Below, piece by piece: positions 27,842-43,452 of a DNA stretch of 64,000 nt. The stretch comes from Ecdyonurus torrentis (lineage: Eukaryota > Arthropoda > Insecta > Ephemeroptera > Heptageniidae). Location: positions 26,845,325-26,909,324 of the forward strand of contig OX439135.1 of NCBI GenBank assembly GCA_949318235.1, read 5' to 3'. Position numbers and translations under genes: made by a program. The notes below the pieces were generated by a model. The model did no database searches, was not told the DNA's origin, and saw only the letters and a program-made list of their open reading frames with translations. Positions within the stretch are counted from its first letter, which is position 1, and the number at the start of each line of letters is the position of its first letter.

Positions 27842-30800
27842 TTACATGAATTTACTATAGAAACCTTGCACTGTCCTTCCTCGTGTGGCTCTCACACCGG
27901 GTCTTAGGGGTAGTTCTTCCTCACTCACAACACTGTTATTGTCATTTTCCTCGTGCTCGGACTCATCCGAACGTGGGGTGTCACGTGTCACTCGTTGACG
28001 TGGCGTATCTTGCTTGCTTGTCGAGGGTTGTGGGTTGTTTCTTGTATCATCGTGCGGTTCATCTGATGCTGGAACCTGTGAACAAGAGACAGACACGGCA
28101 GTAGTGGCTCTTTTTTTAAACAACTTCAACCTATTATTATGCACGACTACTAATCTATTTGGCAACTGTATTTCTGAGTTTACAGGCGACAAAATTCTTG
28201 TTATAGGAAATGGTCCTTTGAATTTAGCAGCGAGTTTTGGAGATTCTCCTTTCTTCACTGAGTCGTCGTGCAGCCATACCATGTCATCAACTTTAAAAGT
28301 TACCTCTCTACTTTTTTTATTATGAGCTTTAGCATATTTCATGAAAGATTTGTGATTATTTTCATAAACTTCTTGACATATTAATTTTAGCTTTTCAGCT
28401 AGATTTTGAACATCTTCATTGTTAATTTCAGGCAGTTCATCTTGAATTAAACTAAATGGAGTACGCATTTTCTTACCATAGACAACTTCATATGGCGAAT
28501 ATTTGTTTAAACTATGATGCGGTTTTGTATTATGTACACAAACAACATATTGCAAAAATTCAGGCCACTTCTTTTGATGTTTATTTACATAATGTGATAG
28601 CATTTTTTTAATGTCTTTATGCACAACTTCCGTTTTTCCATTAGAAGCTGGGTGTTTAGGGGTGGTTCTGAGTTTTGTAATATCAAGTAATTTACACATT
28701 TCAGAGAATAATTCACTTTCAAACTGTCTGCCTAAGTCTGAATAAAGATATTTAGGACAATTATATACAAGAGCAAAATGTTTCACGAAATTACGTGCTA
28801 CAGTTTGTGCAGTTTGGTCTTGCATGGGTATCATGACAAGAAAACGACTGAAAAAATCAACAATTGTTAAAATATATTGAAATTCACTAGTAGCTGGTAG
28901 TTGAGTAATATCTATACCTACAAATTCAAATGCTTCACAAGGTTGTGGCATTTCTATAAGTTTCATTTTTGTTTTGTCAGTTTCACGACGTGCTGCGCAT
29001 GATGGACATGTCATACAATAAAAATCTACGTCTCTTCTTCTATTGGGCCAATAATATTGAGATGCTATTTTCTTGTGTGTAACTTGTTTACCACAGTGTG
29101 CAGATAAAATTGAGTCATGTTCTTGCTGTAATACTATGTTACGCAATGATTTTGGAAGTACAGCTCTGGGGCCATTACCTGACTGGTAAAATAATATGCC
29201 ATCATGTTTGAAAAAATTTGGTTTTTTACTTAACATTTTACATTCTGGATCACGTTGTTGATGACTTTGCAATTCATCCAAATCAAATACTTTTACTACA
29301 TTTACAAATCTACTTAATGAATCGGCATTACCATGTGATAATCCTGCACGATGTACTACACTGAAAGAATAATCTGAAATTTCAAGTGCCATACGTAATA
29401 ATTTACTGTTTGGATTTTTCATAGTTAATAGATATTTTAATGCAGCGTTATCTACGACTACTGTAAAATGTGGTTGTCCATACAAATAATATTTGAAGTG
29501 TTTTAAACTCCAGCAAAAACCTATCATTTCACGAATTGCAGCTGATTCAGCTTGTTCTCTAGGAGCAAGTTTGCGGGATGCATAAGCACAAGGATGATAA
29601 ATTCCATCTTCACCTAGCTGTTCTAGGACTGCGCCGCTGGCCCAGCCACTCGTATCAACACAAAGTCGAAATTCTTTTCTAGGATCTGGTATAGCTAGTA
29701 CAGGTGATGACGTCATAATCTTTTTAATTTTTAAAAATGCATCTATGCATTCTTGAGTGAAATTTACTTTTTTCTTCAAATTATTTTTATGATTTTTTAA
29801 TAAATCTGATATTGGTCTATTTATTTCAGCATAATTTTTAATTAATATTCTATAATAACCTGAAAGTCCATTCCAAGCCATTACATCACGAATATCGTGT
29901 GGTATTTGGAAATCTTGAATTTTTTGTACAAGTCTAGGATCTGCTGATATTGTATTATTTTCTATTGTGTAGCCTAGGAAAATAATTTTTTGCACTGCAA
30001 ATTGACATTTTTTCAAGTTTACTGTGACGTTGCCATATTGTAGTCGTTCTAAAACTTGACGAGTTCTAGCTATATTTTCTTCTATTGTATTAGAAAATAC
30101 ACATAGATCATCTATGTAACATAGTACTATTAGAGGCGATAGATTATGAAGTAATCCATCTAAAAATCGCTGCATACTAGCTGAAGCATTTTTTAAACCT
30201 TGCGGCATAAAATTATACTCGTATGTACCTGCATATTTACCTGAAGGTACAGTAAAAGCAGTGTATTTTTTACTATTTTCAGCAAGTGGTATATTGTAAA
30301 ATGAGTCTTTTAAATCTAGAGTTGTAAAGTATTTACATTTTGATAGATTAGATAATGAATCTTGAATATTTAAGAATGCATAGGGCTCAGCTTCAGTTAA
30401 AGTATTGATTTTTCTCAGGTCCAAAGTTACTCTATATTGAATAGTACCATCAGGTGTTTTCTTCCTGACTAAAACTATGCCACTATTATATGGACTAGTT
30501 GATTTTCTTATAGTTCTTGAATCTAGTTGAGCGCCTAGAGAAATATCGGCATAATCTTGCAGGGCCATACTTATTTTATATGGTTTTGTTCTAACTATCT
30601 TATCTTCAGTTAAACGAATATTATGTTCTACTAGATGAGTACCTTCTCTAATTTTCTTTTCTATGAATATATCACGAAAATCATCTAATATCATAGCTTT
30701 AAATTCTTCTCTAAATTTAGGTGGTAAATGTTGTAATTTTTCATTTAATATTTCTTCATTAATTTCTAACTCTTCTTCGTAGTCTACATTTTCTGAGTGT

Positions 30801-31819
30801 ATGTTATGAACGTGTCGAGTTGCATTCTCCGTATTGCTCTCGGCCGTGAGACAATCCGCACTCATAATATCATTTTGAGTTACTGCGATTATACGAGCAA
30901 TAAGCGTACCTTTGATTAATGTTATATTAGAAGTATTGAAATTAGAAATTTGCACGGGCACAAAATATTTGCATTGTATGCAATTTTTTGTACAATGATG
31001 TGAATTACATTCTTGTTTAATTAATTGTGATATAGTACGTGCAACATAAATTCTTTTTTCATCGAGAGGCTGATTAACTTCAAGTGGCTCTACGACAAAG
31101 AAATTATTTCTAAATTCTAATGCTTGTTTATGAGAAACTTGAAAGAAATTTATTTTTGCGTTCCCTGGAGAAATTTTAAGGGGTGCTGTAGTTTTAAGTG
31201 GAGTATACCGAGGTGGAGTAGGCAATTGGCGTCCCAAATGCTTAACCTCAGCATAATTTGAATCATCGGTGTAACTTGATACTAATGGAAATGTGTGTCC
31301 ATGTAGTGTAATCTCATTTTTACCGATGTTAATCACGCCCCTGTATTTACGCAAAAAATCAATTCCTAACAAACCATCATAATTGTAACACTCATGCTTA
31401 ACAACGTGCATCTCAATTTTATAATTATTATGGTCAATGTTCATCTTTACGTTCTTGCAGCCATATGAATTTACTTTTTGGTTCCCCAAACCAAATATTT
31501 GAAATTTATTTTTCATTAAGTTACTAGTATCTACAGTATTCCATATAACAGAAGTTTCAGCTGCTGTATCGATTAAAAATCGCATATTATTATTATTTAT
31601 TTTACATTCTAAAATTAAATTGTATTGATTATTTACATTATATACGTTTTTATTACTAATTGGAACAAATTTTTGTTCTAATTTAGGGGTTGGCGCAACC
31701 CATGGCCGTGTGGGGCGCCCTGGAGAAAATTTGGCTCCACATCTTGCAAGCGAGTAATTTCTTGTTGCGAATCGTTCGGATTTAATGAATGAGAAATTTC
31801 TTGTTGCGAATTTTCGCAA
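27842..31819 (-). CDS. pol: Gypsy Pol polyprotein (PR-RT-RNase H-IN)
   Basis: 1325 codons, uninterrupted. Protease: LIDTAAETS with Asp84 (Ala in place of the usual Gly after DT) and GLLGIDF near 150. Reverse transcriptase about 400-620: LDLKD with Asp502, FMPQGLKNA, and YIDD at 568-571. RNase H about 715-835 with Asp722 and Asp790. Integrase from about 900: zinc-binding His901/His908 and Cys938/Cys941, then Asp970, Asp1028 and Glu1064 (DD35E spacing), then a KGPFPITRI GPY/F-type module near the end. The tail is acidic. It overlaps the gag frame by 38 nt in a different frame, so expression by ribosomal frameshift is likely. The first Met is only the first in the frame, not a proven start. Confidence 0.95.
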   Translation of the reverse strand: MRKFATRNFSFIKSERFATRNYSLARCGAKFSPGRPTRPWVAPTPKLEQKFVPISNKNVYNVNNQYNLILECKINNNNMRFLIDTAAETSVIWNTVDTSNLMKNKFQIFGLGNQKVNSYGCKNVKMNIDHNNYKIEMHVVKHECYNYDGLLGIDFLRKYRGVINIGKNEITLHGHTFPLVSSYTDDSNYAEVKHLGRQLPTPPRYTPLKTTAPLKISPGNAKINFFQVSHKQALEFRNNFFVVEPLEVNQPLDEKRIYVARTISQLIKQECNSHHCTKNCIQCKYFVPVQISNFNTSNITLIKGTLIARIIAVTQNDIMSADCLTAESNTENATRHVHNIHSENVDYEEELEINEEILNEKLQHLPPKFREEFKAMILDDFRDIFIEKKIREGTHLVEHNIRLTEDKIVRTKPYKISMALQDYADISLGAQLDSRTIRKSTSPYNSGIVLVRKKTPDGTIQYRVTLDLRKINTLTEAEPYAFLNIQDSLSNLSKCKYFTTLDLKDSFYNIPLAENSKKYTAFTVPSGKYAGTYEYNFMPQGLKNASASMQRFLDGLLHNLSPLIVLCYIDDLCVFSNTIEENIARTRQVLERLQYGNVTVNLKKCQFAVQKIIFLGYTIENNTISADPRLVQKIQDFQIPHDIRDVMAWNGLSGYYRILIKNYAEINRPISDLLKNHKNNLKKKVNFTQECIDAFLKIKKIMTSSPVLAIPDPRKEFRLCVDTSGWASGAVLEQLGEDGIYHPCAYASRKLAPREQAESAAIREMIGFCWSLKHFKYYLYGQPHFTVVVDNAALKYLLTMKNPNSKLLRMALEISDYSFSVVHRAGLSHGNADSLSRFVNVVKVFDLDELQSHQQRDPECKMLSKKPNFFKHDGILFYQSGNGPRAVLPKSLRNIVLQQEHDSILSAHCGKQVTHKKIASQYYWPNRRRDVDFYCMTCPSCAARRETDKTKMKLIEMPQPCEAFEFVGIDITQLPATSEFQYILTIVDFFSRFLVMIPMQDQTAQTVARNFVKHFALVYNCPKYLYSDLGRQFESELFSEMCKLLDITKLRTTPKHPASNGKTEVVHKDIKKMLSHYVNKHQKKWPEFLQYVVCVHNTKPHHSLNKYSPYEVVYGKKMRTPFSLIQDELPEINNEDVQNLAEKLKLICQEVYENNHKSFMKYAKAHNKKSREVTFKVDDMVWLHDDSVKKGESPKLAAKFKGPFPITRILSPVNSEIQLPNRLVVVHNNRLKLFKKRATTAVSVSCSQVPASDEPHDDTRNNPQPSTSKQDTPRQRVTRDTPRSDESEHEENDNNSVVSEEELPLRPGVRATRGRTVQGFYSKFM

Positions 31820-33119
31820 TAATATTCTTGTTGTGAATTTTCACAATAATATTCAGGCTTTGAATTTTCACAATAATATTCAGGGGGTTGTAAATCACAT
31901 GGTTTCTTGCAAGGGGTAAAATCTTGCACATTTTCCCTATACTGATCAAAGCTATTGAACTGATGTTGATCGAAGTCATAATAACCAGCTGATTGATTAT
32001 TATCGATATTATTGCATGAATATCGATATTATTGCATGAATTTTGAGAGTTGAAGTTATATTGATTATTATCTGAATTTTGATGATATCGACGTTTTTTG
32101 CGATTAGAAGTTTCAGTGAAATATTGATGATTGATTATTTCAGGATTTTGAATTTCAGCAAAATCTGATCGATATTGATTTTCAATAAATTTTTGATACT
32201 GATTATCATTGTAGTAAGGTGAGAAATTACGATTTAATGACGTATTTAAGCGTAGAGTAGTTTCAAATTGATTGAGTGGTGGGGGTAAATTTGAATTTGG
32301 CAAATATTGATTATTTGTAGATTGATAATTTTCAATTTTTGCGCGTCTTGTTGCTTCATTGAATGCAATTGCAGTCGATACTGCCTTATCAAATGACTCA
32401 GGACATGCTCCACGCACGCGGTCGCCTAGAACTGTTCCTCCTAGACCATGCAGGAAACTATCTAGCGCACGCTGATCAGCTTCGAACTTCACCGCCTCAT
32501 TTCTATCATTATTATCAGTCAATTCATAAGTATTTACATTTACTGATTTAATTCTATCGGCAAATTGTTCAATTGATTCCTCCGATTGAATCGTAATTAC
32601 AGATAATAATTCTCTATAATAACGTGTTGTATTCTTACATTTGAATCGATTAATCATGATGTTTTTGAATTCATTATAACATTTTACTTCTTTGGCTTTC
32701 ACGTCGCTGCTCACGAAAGTCAGCGCTTCTCCATCAAGAATTTGCTTTGCAATTAAGAGAGTTTTATTTACATCCCATCCCCCTAATTCTTGAGCTTGTT
32801 CCACTTTTTGGAAGAAATTATGAATATTTTCCTGAACTTTTCCTGAAAATTTAGGTATAGTATTCATAAGAATAAGTGTACTTGAACTATCTGAAGTTTT
32901 AGCTATTTGAAAATTTTCTTGCAGAACTGTTAGTCTTGTTTTTAATTCGGCAATAGTTGTAGTTTCTATTTTATCTATTTTTTCTTTTTGATTTTTATTC
33001 AAAGATTTTAATTCAGAAATTTCATCTTCATGTGATTTATTTTTATTTTCTAATTCTTCAATTTTTAATACTAAATCAATGAGAGAATATTCTTTACCAT
33101 TATGTGTAAAGAAAGCCAT
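31678..33119 (-). pseudogene. gag: Gypsy Gag, frame broken by a 20-bp duplication
   Basis: Starts MAFFTHNGKEYSLIDLVLK. A long heptad-like coiled coil (about 14-70) is followed by a capsid-like region (IPKFSG-x-VQENIHNFFQKVE, then YRELLSVITIQSEESIEQFA). There is no CCHC zinc knuckle. At about 31999-32038 a 20-bp segment (ATATCGATATTATTGCATGA) is present twice in tandem. Because 20 is not a multiple of 3 the frame shifts and an unrelated tail ends at 31782. The - strand frame that continues the Gln/Asn-rich pattern runs to about 31678 and contains three EYYCENS repeats. Probably non-functional for Gag in this copy. Confidence 0.85.
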
Positions 33120-33375
33120 TTTTACCCAGATATATTGCTACCAAATTTATTATTAGTCGTGCAATTTTATGTTAAAATTGTAAAAAGAAATGAGCTTACC
33201 GTGTATGTCCACTGTATAGAGAAATCTCCATGATGAGGAAAAACTGCATAGCGTTCCGTGGTAGTGTGGAAAAGTAGGTAGCACAAACTCAAAGTTCACT
33301 GAAAATGTTCGTTGGAGGTTCGAAATTATTCACTTAAAGTCACATAGATACGATTATCCCACTTCTGACACCATT
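33120..33375 (-). other. Gypsy 5' untranslated leader
   Basis: 256 bp between the primer site and the gag start. No other feature is clear. Confidence 0.8.
33356..33373 (-). other. Primer-binding site
   Basis: On the - strand TGGTGTCAGAAGTGGGAT lies 2 nt inside the 5' LTR. It begins TGG, complementary to a tRNA 3' CCA, and would pair with a tRNA ending ATCCCACTTCTGACACCA. A leucine tRNA is the likely primer, as judged from general tRNA-Leu acceptor sequence. Confidence 0.85.
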
Positions 33376-34252
<877 letters not shown>

Positions 34253-34465
34253 ATCGATCTTTTCGCGTCAAGATGAAGCTACTACACTTTACAAAATTCT
34301 GAAGAATAAACGATCTACACTTTACAAATTTGCGGCTACCTGAAGTTTCTGCTATATAGAACAGGTAGGTGAAGCTCCAGGTAGCTGTAAATTTGTAAAG
34401 TGTAGATCGTTCATTCTTCGGAAATTTGTAAAGTGTAGTAGCTTCATTTTGACGCGAGAATATCG

Positions 34466-34466
<1 letters not shown>
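34253..34466. mobile_element. MITE, ATCGAT...CTTTACAAA family
   Basis: Inverted ends ATCGATCTTTTCGCGTCA / TGACGCGAGAATATCGAT. The motif CTACACTTTACAAA or its complement occurs twice in each arm. It shares this motif and the ATCGAT ends with 18268-18463, though the sequence between differs. A TA/TG tract follows. Confidence 0.8.
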
Positions 34467-34499
<33 letters not shown>

Positions 34500-34523
34500 A
34501 TGTGTGTGTGTGTGTGTGTGTGT
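34467..34523. repeat. (TA)n/(TG)n tract
   Basis: Nine or so TA units followed by about 20 TG units with one TA interruption. Confidence 0.9.
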
Positions 34524-34543
34524 AATATGTGTATTATTTTCAG

Positions 34544-34606
34544 AAATCTTTTGTTATACCGGATGGATTTCCTCCAAATTGTCCTAATGTTACGTGTGTT
34601 AATGAG
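34544..34606 (+). CDS. Linker exon before CTLD 4
   Basis: 63 nt, phase 0 to 0, between ttttcag and gtatga. It encodes [18 protein letters not shown] then VNE. It has C-x4-C with an NVT glycosylation site. It is the linker counterpart of 1103, 8047 and 55753, and it follows the Ser/Thr-rich stalk. Confidence 0.7.
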
Positions 34607-37593
<2,987 letters not shown>

Positions 37594-37650
37594 TCTACTT
37601 AGGCCTTGGCCAGCCCGTTTGTGCTTTTCCATTAATTTGGAAAGTCCTTA
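37594..37650 (+). mobile_element. SINE 3' fragment
   Basis: TACTTAGGCC-TTGGCCAGCC...TTTTCCATTA...AAAGTCCTTACC matches the body of the SINE at 9131-9530 (its 9373-9432 part). The CTCTC tract starts exactly where the fragment ends. Confidence 0.75.
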
Positions 37651-38090
37651 CCTCCTCTCCTCTCCTCTCCTCTCCTCTCCTCTCCTCTCCTCTCCTCTCC
37701 TCTCCTCTCCTCTCCTCTCCTCTCCTCTCCTCTCCTCTCCTCTCCTCTCCTCTCCTCTCCTCTCCTCTCCTCTCCTCTCCTCTCCTCTCCTCTCCTCTCC
37801 TCTCCTCTCCTCTCCTCTCCTCTCCTCTCCTCTCCTCTCCTCTCCTCTCCTCTCCTCTCCTCTCCTCTCCTCTCCTCTCCTCTCCTCTCCTCTCCTCTCC
37901 TCTCCTCTCCTCTCCTCTCCTCTCCTCTCCTCTCCTCTCCTCTCCTCTCCTCTCCTCTCCTCTCCTCTCCTCTCCTCTCCTCTCCTCTCCTCTCCTCTCC
38001 TCTCCTCTCCTCTCCTCTCCTCTCCTCTCCTCTCCTCTCCTCTCCTCTCCTCTCCTCTCCTCTCCTCTCCTCTCCTCTCCTCTCCTTTCC
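37651..38090. repeat. (CTCTC)n pentanucleotide tract, 440 bp
   Basis: About 88 nearly perfect copies of a 5-bp CTCTC-type unit. One strand is all pyrimidine, the other all purine, with mirror symmetry, which favours triplex (H-DNA) formation. Confidence 0.97.
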
Positions 38091-39757
38091 ATTCTTTTTT
38101 AATTGCAAAATTTAAAATATATTTATAAAAATGGTTAAATACCTTAAAAATTGTAATTTTTTTTTTGAAAAATGATTGAAATGGTGACAACCAAAAAGTG
38201 TTGGTAAATGGTGAAAACATATGGGTCTTAAATGACATTATTTTGCGTAATTATTACAAATTTTTGTATTAAAAGTGTCCTAATAATGATAGATATATAT
38301 GTATATAAGTCCCTGAAGATAATTTCATACATGTTAAATTTTAGGTTTAAATTTTTTTAATTATCTACTTGATTTGGTATGGTTCAGTTTTTCAATGATA
38401 TATTATAAGTATTAACAATAAATATCATAAAAAAGGAATAAATAATAAAAATTAACCTTAAAAACTATTATGGATCAAGTAAAAATTTAAAAGCCTTTAA
38501 TTTTACCTTCCATGAGGGTAATAATGAGTGTGCTAAGCGTTTCCCTAACGATGGGAATATCTAGATAATTTTTAATCTAATTTACATCTTTCCTTGTTCT
38601 TAAAATTTACAAGAAATCTCTAACCATGTTAGCTACACTATTAGACATTTTTCCCACCTAATAATAGTTTTACTATAAATATATTCCACTTTTAACAAAA
38701 AATAAAAACATTTTATAGACAGCTTTAATTAGCAACTAAATATTTGTATAACTGTACAGTGGACTTACCATTCAAACTTGGTCCATTTTCGCGCGGCATA
38801 AAGTGTGAGATTAAATAAGAAGAATTTCAGCAATTTCTACTCTTTTAATTGGCTTATATAGCGTAAGCATTAACCTTTGACATAATCTTGCTAGGTTTTG
38901 TTTCTAAAATTTGAATTTTACGCCGTCTTTTCATCAGATTTGCATTATACCTGAAAGCAAAGTTATAGAATAGTTATAATATTTTCAATAATATTTAATT
39001 TTAAGGTCTCTAGTACTAAACACTCTATGTCACAAATGGTTTTCTTAAATACAAGAAAAAATGCACTTTCCAAAAAAAATAGCCCGTTATTTTGCTTTTG
39101 CTGACTTCTTTGTTAGAGAAATAAATTTAGAATGAAGTAACATTTAAAAATAAATAAATTCCTACACTTAAAAAAATGCATTAGGTAGATCTAAGTGCAA
39201 TAAAAAAGTTTTTTAATTTATCTCGAAAATATTTAGTCTCGAAAACAGCTCTGACCCCAAAAAATGATTCCTTGAAAAATTCATGTTTCTTTACAAAATC
39301 GAGCTTTTTCCCCTCTGTTTCCTTAATTATATACAATGATAAATAAAAATATATTTCATTTCCACAAAAAAATGCTATACAGTAATCGTAGATATGTATG
39401 ATATAAATAATGTAAATAAATTAAATTTAAATATTTATTATTATTATATTAATTTAATATTAATAATATTTAAATATTATATATTATATATTTTTAAATT
39501 GCTGTGTAGTTTGAAATCAATTAAATTGTAAAATGTTATGTTTTATTTCTTATATAATGTTATTTGCACTTTACTCCAGTTCTGCAACATTAGCTTACGA
39601 AATAAAACCTAGTTAATTTGTATTTTATTTGTTGCAACAACAAAAAAGAAAATAAGGTTTAACTAGAGGTTGCAAATTTTCTAAGCTTTACCAATAAAGT
39701 TTAAAGTGAAACGATAAGTTTTTAGCACCATAAGTTTAATTATTAGTGTTTTATTCT

Positions 39758-39761
<4 letters not shown>
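38091..39761 (+). other. Intron
   Basis: About 1.7 kb, AT-rich. I see no exon or defined element. Confidence 0.5.

Positions 39762-39830
<69 letters not shown>
39762..39830. repeat. (TA)n tract
   Basis: About 34 TA units, abutting the palindrome. Confidence 0.95.
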
Positions 39831-39832
<2 letters not shown>

Positions 39833-42090
39833 CGTTCTTCAGGTGGACCGCTAAGGTCATTTCCGAAATATTTGGCGATTTCACTCAAATTTAATTCAAA
39901 CATCGAGTGTGGCCTAAAGAAAATAATTTTTTCGGATTTGGAAAATCTTGAAAATTTTCGTAATAATCGCGCATTATAAATTCTTTATTTTATAAGACTT
40001 GCTTGGGAAAACCATTAAATACTCCTAAATGAATGAAAATTGACAAACCAAACGAAGCGGATGTCATGAGCATTGACGAAGTCTTGTTTTATGATGGGTG
40101 GCCTATGACCTGGATCTCTTGTGAAGGTCAATAAACTGCTTTCAATACAGAAAAATTAAAAAATGACTGATTTACGTAATTCTTTTTAGTCATCTTTTTG
40201 CAAGATTTTTTATGTCCTTAAGATGTGTGTCAAGTTTTGGAATGGGACCTCTGCAACTGTAGACGTTGCGCCACTTCAAGCGGTGGCACCGGTAGGTTAC
40301 GGGGAACCACTCAATTTTAAAATTAAAATAAAACAAGTTACACAGATAACAAAACGAAACTCACTTTGTTAGTATAAATAAGGAAACAGATAAGGACCAT
40401 ATTTTATGAAAGTTTGAAATAAGAGGCGCAACAATTTAAAACGGACAGTTTCAATACTGTCGAGAAAAATAAAATTTCGTAAATTTCTTTGTATTCATAA
40501 AATTGATTAAACATAAAAGCTTACCTTTAGACTAAAGAAATATGTATACTTAAAAACGCACATCAAAAAACATATATTTTAATAATGCTGTTCGTAAACC
40601 CTGCACCAAAAAATGCGCATTCCATTTTTATACCCAAAGGCGATCGTCATTTTTGGTGCAGGGAACAGGGTTTACGAACAGCATTATTTAAATATATGTT
40701 TTATGATGTGTGTTTTTAAGTATATATATTTTTTTAGTCTCAAGGTCAGCTTTAAGGTAAGTTTTATTTGACATGTGACGCAAAAATTCCAAAAAAATGA
40801 CATAGCCATTAATAAAAAATAATTTTGATTTTATGCACTTTTATTTTATTTTCATCCCTTGAAATTAAATTTCTTGGTAATAAAAGGTAATTTGAGATTC
40901 AAATTTATTATCAAGCTCTTATGTATACCTTTTACAGGTAATATCAGATAACTTTGTAATTGGTTTTTAATTCTAATGGAAAAATAAGAAGTTGTTTTCT
41001 AGGAATCTAAATTTCTTTATAATTTTGCTTGTTCTAGACCACTAAAAATATTTGAAATTATTTTTTAAATATTTTGCCAGGTATTATATTACGTAGACGC
41101 ATCATTTAAAATTAAAGGCTCATTAATAAATGCGTGTTTATCCTAAAAGCGTTAAATTACTCAATTATTATTAAAAAATATAAAAAATCTATAGATCTTA
41201 CCTATAACAGCCCTATAGTAAATTTTAAGTCTTATTTTAACTTTAGTGTTTAACAAATTTGATTTCAAGGGATGAAATTACAATGAAATTGCATAAAATC
41301 AAATTATTTTTAGTTAATTACGATTGCATTTTTTTAATTTTCGCGCCGGTTGTTTAAAACTTAATGAAATATGTTTCATGATGTGTGTTTTTAAGTATAC
41401 ATAGTTTTCTGGTCGTAACGTAAGCTTTGATGTTCAATCAATTTAATAAATACAAAGAAAATTACGAAAATTCATTTTTCTCGATAGTAATGTAACTGTC
41501 AGTTTTTAAACTTTCACGCCTCTTATTTCAAACTTTCCTAAAATATGGTTCATATATTTGTCCCTAAGTACACTAAGTTTAGTTTTATTAACTATGTAAC
41601 TTGATTCCGATTTTTAAACTTGAGCGATTCACAACTTGACGTGGTGCCACGTCAAAAGTTGCAGAGGCCTTATACCTAAACTTTACACACATCTTAAGGA
41701 CATTATGGACTAAAAAATCTTGTAAAAAATAGCGGCCAAAAAAAAAGTACCTAATTCGGCCATTTGTTCACTTTTTCGTATTGATCACAGTTTATTGACC
41801 TTAACATGAGCTCAAGATCATTTGTCACCCATCATAAAACAAGGCTTATTCAATAGTCATAACATCCGCCTAGTTTGGTTTGTCAATTATCAATTATTTA
41901 AGAGAAACTGTTTTCCCATGCAAAGTCTGGTAAAATAAAAAAAATTTAAATGTGATTTTTCCGGCAATTTTCAAGATTTATAAATTCGACAAAGCGATTT
42001 TTTCTAGGCCCCATACCCGATTTTTTAACCAAATTTGGAGATAACGTCAAATTTACGGCAGATGACCTTACCGGTGCACCTGAAAAGCTT
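39831..42090. mobile_element. 2.26-kb palindromic element
   Basis: Ends GACGTTCTTCAGGTGGACCG and its imperfect complement (CCGGTGCACCTGAAAAGCTT) are followed by matching arms. For example CTGTCGAGAAAAAT near 40457 pairs with ATTTTTCTCGATAG near 41474, with sums of coordinates close to 81,930. The centre is near 40965. A nested hairpin lies at about 40588-40690 (AATGCTGTTCGTAAACCCTG and its complement). TA sequence flanks both sides. No reading frame or known domain. Confidence 0.75.
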
Positions 42091-42183
42091 TATATATATA
42101 AATATATATATGTATCATATAATAAAAAGATTTATATTTATGTCTTACAATTTGAACAAATTATTAAACATTATTTTCTTTAG

Positions 42184-42205
42184 CCAACGTTTGATTTATT
42201 AAAAA
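42184..42205 (+). CDS. Micro-exon before CTLD 4
   Basis: 22 nt, phase 0 to 1, between ctttag and gtaagt, encoding PTFDLLK plus one base. Same length and phase as the micro-exon before CTLD 2 (AIVDPAA). Confidence 0.65.
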
Positions 42206-42218
42206 GTAAGTAATTAGT

Positions 42219-42436
<218 letters not shown>

Positions 42437-42467
42437 AATGTCAACTCGCTTAATATTCAAATTTTCA

Positions 42468-42470
<3 letters not shown>

Positions 42471-42553
<83 letters not shown>
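42471..42553. repeat. (TA)n microsatellite
   Basis: About 41 TA units. Confidence 0.95.
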
Positions 42554-42558
<5 letters not shown>

Positions 42559-43378
42559 TTGTATTACGTTTCAAGATTTAAATATAAAAATATAAGAGTT
42601 TTGCTATAGAAAAAGCAATCGGGATTGCTGTAGCACGATAAGACACTATAACAAACAAAACAATTGTTAATTTAAGCCTTAGAACTAATATGTTCTAAAA
42701 AATGTATAGTTATTTAACTCTTTTAAACTCAAATTAATTTTTTTTTATTAGCAAAAAAAAGAAAAAAAAACTAATACAAAAATGAGACATAAATGCAATT
42801 CTTGTGATTGTTTACAGTAATTGCATAACAAAATTTTTATTAGCGTTTTTTTATCACGCTAGCTTAAATGAGGAAAAACACAGCTACTTTTTAACATTAG
42901 TACAATAAAATATATGCAACAATAAGTTTTCATCTTGTTTTGGTTTAAATGCAAAATCAAATAATGAACGTAAACAGTATTTTATTTCCTATTATTTGTC
43001 AACACTTTTGTAAATAACAATAGAATGTAAAAGCTTTTAATAACTTGCAGTATCTTAATTCAAAGTATATAAAGTAGTTTTGTTATTTTTTGTTTTGAAT
43101 TTGTTATTAAAAAAACAAAATTTTGCATATTTAATCCTAACACGAATATTTTTTTTACGAAACAAATAACATAAAATAATACTTGTTTTAAAAAAATAAT
43201 GTATTTTTTTTTCGGAAAAATTGTTTTTAATATGCGCAGAATAATTCTAAAAACTTTTTCATAAAATCTTTTTAAAGACTGTTTGTATCTTTGGCTAAAA
43301 AAAGTTAAATAATTTGTTAGCATCTAAATTTTGTATGGCCTTTTTAAAATTTATTTTAATTATCGAAATTTCTTTTAG
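42554..43378 (+). other. Intron
   Basis: AT-rich. Nothing recognised. Confidence 0.5.
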
Positions 43379-43452
43379 GTGCTCCAAAAAACTTTGAAAG
43401 ATTAGGGCATTATTGTGACACAATGTACTTAATTGCTAATTACACTGACGAA
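43379..43452 (+). CDS. CTLD 4, N-terminal exon
   Basis: 74 nt, phase 1 to 0, between tcttttag and gtaagt. It encodes APKNFERLGHYCDTMYLIAN then YTDE. F-x2-LG-x2-C-x3-Y matches the exons at 2915 and 11009. It is two codons longer than they are. Confidence 0.8.
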
